A DNA stretch of 64,000 bases from Actinernus sp. WN-2022 (taxonomy: Eukaryota; Cnidaria; Anthozoa; Actiniaria; Actinernidae), in assembly GCA_030867875.1 (NCBI GenBank), contig JAOWCC010001589.1, positions 146,417,745 to 146,481,744 on the forward strand, written 5' to 3'. Under the pieces are notes generated by a model, which was not told the DNA's origin, searched no databases, and worked only from the letters and a program-made list of their open reading frames with translations. Position 1 is the stretch's first letter. Every line of letters begins with the position of its first letter. Below are positions 62,306 to 64,000 of the stretch, one piece after another. The position numbers were made by a program, and so were the translations under genes.

Positions 62306-62390
62306 GTGAGTATTTTTGATTTTATTTCCCTTTATTGGTGTGTTAAAGGCGATAATCAACAATAATATATCGCATTCTTCGTGAAATTTA

Positions 62391-62467
62391 CCCTGCGAGC
62401 AGAACCTTCTAACTTCTTCAACTCCATAGGCATAGATCTACAGTATTAGAAGGTTCTGCTCGCAGGG
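62391..62467. repeat. 77-bp MITE in intron 2 of the THAP gene
   Basis: Arms ccctgcgagcagaaccttct (left) and their complement (right) match over about 22 bp, with a 33-bp loop. The word cgtgaaat occurs on both sides (near 62380 and 62472) and may be an 8-bp target duplication. Confidence 0.75.
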
Positions 62468-62541
62468 GGTACGTGAAATCATTTGAGTTAAAAAAAATAG
62501 TTACTTCTGGATCTCTGAAACTTTACTTCCATTTTTATCAG

Positions 62542-62710
62542 ATAAAGGATTCATTCACCCAAACAGAGGCACAGAGTTGTACCGAGTGTGGCAAGCTGAG
62601 TAGTAGAAATCGCCAGCTTATAAATCAGCTGATTACCGTAAAAGGAAAATTACGAGTCTGCAGGAAATAATTAAATAAGCATTCGACTGTAGGATCTGTT
62701 ACCACACCAG
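62542..62710 (+). pseudogene. THAP-domain protein, exon 3, with an in-frame TAA
   Basis: The acceptor tttttatcag and the donor cag|gtaatt give a 169-bp exon that enters in phase 0 and leaves in phase 1, exactly what exon 4 needs. It encodes SFTQTEAQSCTECGKLSS (a CxxC pair) followed by a helix (RNRQLINQLITVKGKL). Codon 43 is TAA (62668-62670). The frame is otherwise open to the donor. Either the allele is a pseudogene, or it is a sequence error, or a short isoform ends here (about 229 residues in total). Confidence 0.55.
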
Positions 62711-63332
62711 GTAATTTAAAAATTAATTTATTGAACTTACTATGACATTTTCAGTGTTCAAAAAAGTACGATGGGTGTAGTTCGGTTTCTGTAGTTCCTG
62801 TATAAAGGAGCAGGTCAAAATACATGCCCTCTCGAAAGACCCATTTTGGGGTAGGGGGTGGGGGGCTGCTGCCAGCCATCTCTGGAGAGAAAACTCAATA
62901 TAATTTGTTCTTAAATATATTCAAAACTAAAAGGCATAATCTAGAAACAAATGCACTGCATGTTTTGTTTTACATTATCGTTTCATTTGCTGTATTAAAT
63001 TACCACTAGGCCTCCCAGAATGGAAAATCTGGTGAAAAGATTGGGTCCCTATCTGGGACATGTGCTTTGACCTGCTCTGTAAACTAACATACATGTTGAT
63101 GTGCATTGACGGGGAATATTAACACTAGCATAACAAACTAAAAGTCAAGTAAGGTATGCTAACTGCCATGGGGAGTGAGTAGCAGCTGACATTTTGCAAA
63201 AACATCAGCTGCTATTAGCTTCGTACAGCGGTTTAGTTGGTTATACCAGTGTTCAAAAACGTAACCTTTCTTCCTTCAACAATATTATTGTCAGCGTTCT
63301 TGTTTTGTTTTACCTCTGTGATGTTTCTCCAG
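62711..63332. other. Intron 3 of the THAP gene
   Basis: Contains a G-rich patch (gggtagggggtggggggctg, about 62850) and otherwise AT-rich sequence. The frame at 63194-63332 is intron read-through into exon 4. Confidence 0.5.
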
Positions 63333-63519
63333 AAAATCCATATGAAGATGCCTATGATGGCGATGAAGATGAAATGAGTGCACTGAGTGAAGGTGATGAA
63401 TTAGACCATGAGACCACAGGAGAAGAGTCTGACTCTTCATCAGACTCGTACTATGAAACAGAGACAGAAACAGAGGTGGAGACAGAGAATGAAGAAGACC
63501 TTGATGATGAAACCAACAG
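63333..63519 (+). CDS. THAP-domain protein, exon 4 (acidic region)
   Basis: A 187-bp exon between tgatgtttctccag and gtaaaa, phase 1 in and phase 0+2 out. Almost all residues are acidic or Ser/Thr (YEDAYDGDEDEMSALSEGDE, EESDSSSDSYYETETETEVE), so it is a disordered acidic stretch, like activation domains. The phase match with exons 3 and 5 links it to the THAP gene. Confidence 0.65.
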
Positions 63520-63971
63520 GTAAAATATGGTACAGCACCCATGACTAGACAAACCCACCAATCCCAAGCATTATGATTCGACTCATTCCAATATCAAGTT
63601 CTGATTCAATGGTCCATTCACCTGTAAATAACTGGCTGCAAATAATGGTTTGAGCATGCACAGTCGTCATGATAATTCAATATTTGCTTCAAATAACAGT
63701 CTGAGCATTCACAAATCAATTTACAGAGCTGTTCATGACTCAAAGTTCCAATAAATGTATTTCAAAAAACTCTTATTTTCATATCTATACTGTATAACTA
63801 AGTCTTGCTGTGAATCCACTTTATAAGTCTAACCATGTATGCAGTCACTCCAGGAATCACCAAGGGTATATATTGCAGTGAATTAGGGCAAATATAAACT
63901 ATTTTACACAAATGTTTGTTATTTAAAACATGCCCCTCACCAGTCTGCCAATCTTTTTCTCTTACCAACAG
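63520..63971. other. Intron 4 of the THAP gene
   Basis: No features. A loose direct repeat (tgagcatgcacagtcgtcat and tgagcattcacaaatcaat with aataatggttt / aataacagtct before them) lies at 63640-63720. Confidence 0.5.
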
Positions 63972-64000
63972 TGTGTATATCAGAGATGATAATTTGAGGA
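63972..64000 (+). CDS. THAP-domain protein, start of exon 5 (cut by window end)
   Basis: A pyrimidine-rich tract and acceptor (ctttttctcttaccaacag) end at 63971. The first base completes the codon left by exon 4, and the frame continues open (VYIRDDNLR) to the end of the window. Confidence 0.55.

Overview
The window is animal nuclear DNA, most likely from a cnidarian and probably an anthozoan. It is AT-rich, has spliced genes, and is dense in Polinton/Maverick, DIRS-type, CR1/L2-like and foldback elements of kinds common in coral and sea-anemone genomes. The taxon is an inference from protein style and repeat content. One 100-N scaffold gap lies at 2872-2971.

Host genes. (1) A minus-strand SLC22-like organic ion transporter has four in-phase exons at 29680-29390, 18617-18471, 18066-17786 and 9868-9626. 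Further exons were not found. Its introns 1 and 3 hold the LINEs and foldback elements of the middle region. (2) A plus-strand THAP-domain gene begins at 61649 and runs off the right edge. Its five exons are in phase, and exon 3 has one in-frame TAA.

Layout. 1-2871: repeats and a decayed DDE-type transposase. 2972-8209: Polinton copy 1, with integrase, the C-terminal part of protein-primed DNA polymerase B, and an arm that looks inverted. 8210-11425: little, apart from SLC22 exon 4. 11426-14740: broken LINE A. 14744-17400: MITEs. 18697-22339: a foldback element with mirrored minisatellites. 22345-25950: broken LINE B. 25951-31216: MITEs and LINE scraps. 31217-41660: mostly featureless. 41661-58983: a DIRS-type retrotransposon on the minus strand, split by Polinton copy 2 (about 46751-58388) and a 1.2 kb foldback (41763-42955). 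59600-60360: an inverted MITE cluster. 61490-64000: the THAP gene.

Polinton copy 2 is the centrepiece. It has about 216-bp terminal inverted repeats and carries, left to right, a retropepsin-like protease, a Zn-finger protein, a candidate structured RNA, two minus-strand structural genes, a 500-residue virion-like protein, two more minus-strand genes, a truncated major capsid protein fused in frame to integrase, DNA polymerase B, and a second related Zn-finger protein. No packaging ATPase or adenain-type protease is visible. Several nonsense codons and frameshifts show this copy is not intact. It lies inside the CCHC zinc knuckle of the DIRS gag gene.

The most unusual signal is an RNA-like module shared by the two Polintons. 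It has a tRNA-like head, an array of 14-bp repeats, a long hairpin, and a small hairpin followed by T4. Several stems are kept by paired base changes between the copies. Together with the aspartic protease, the paired end-proximal Zn-finger genes and the snapback-like architecture of copy 1, it suggests an under-described Polinton lineage.
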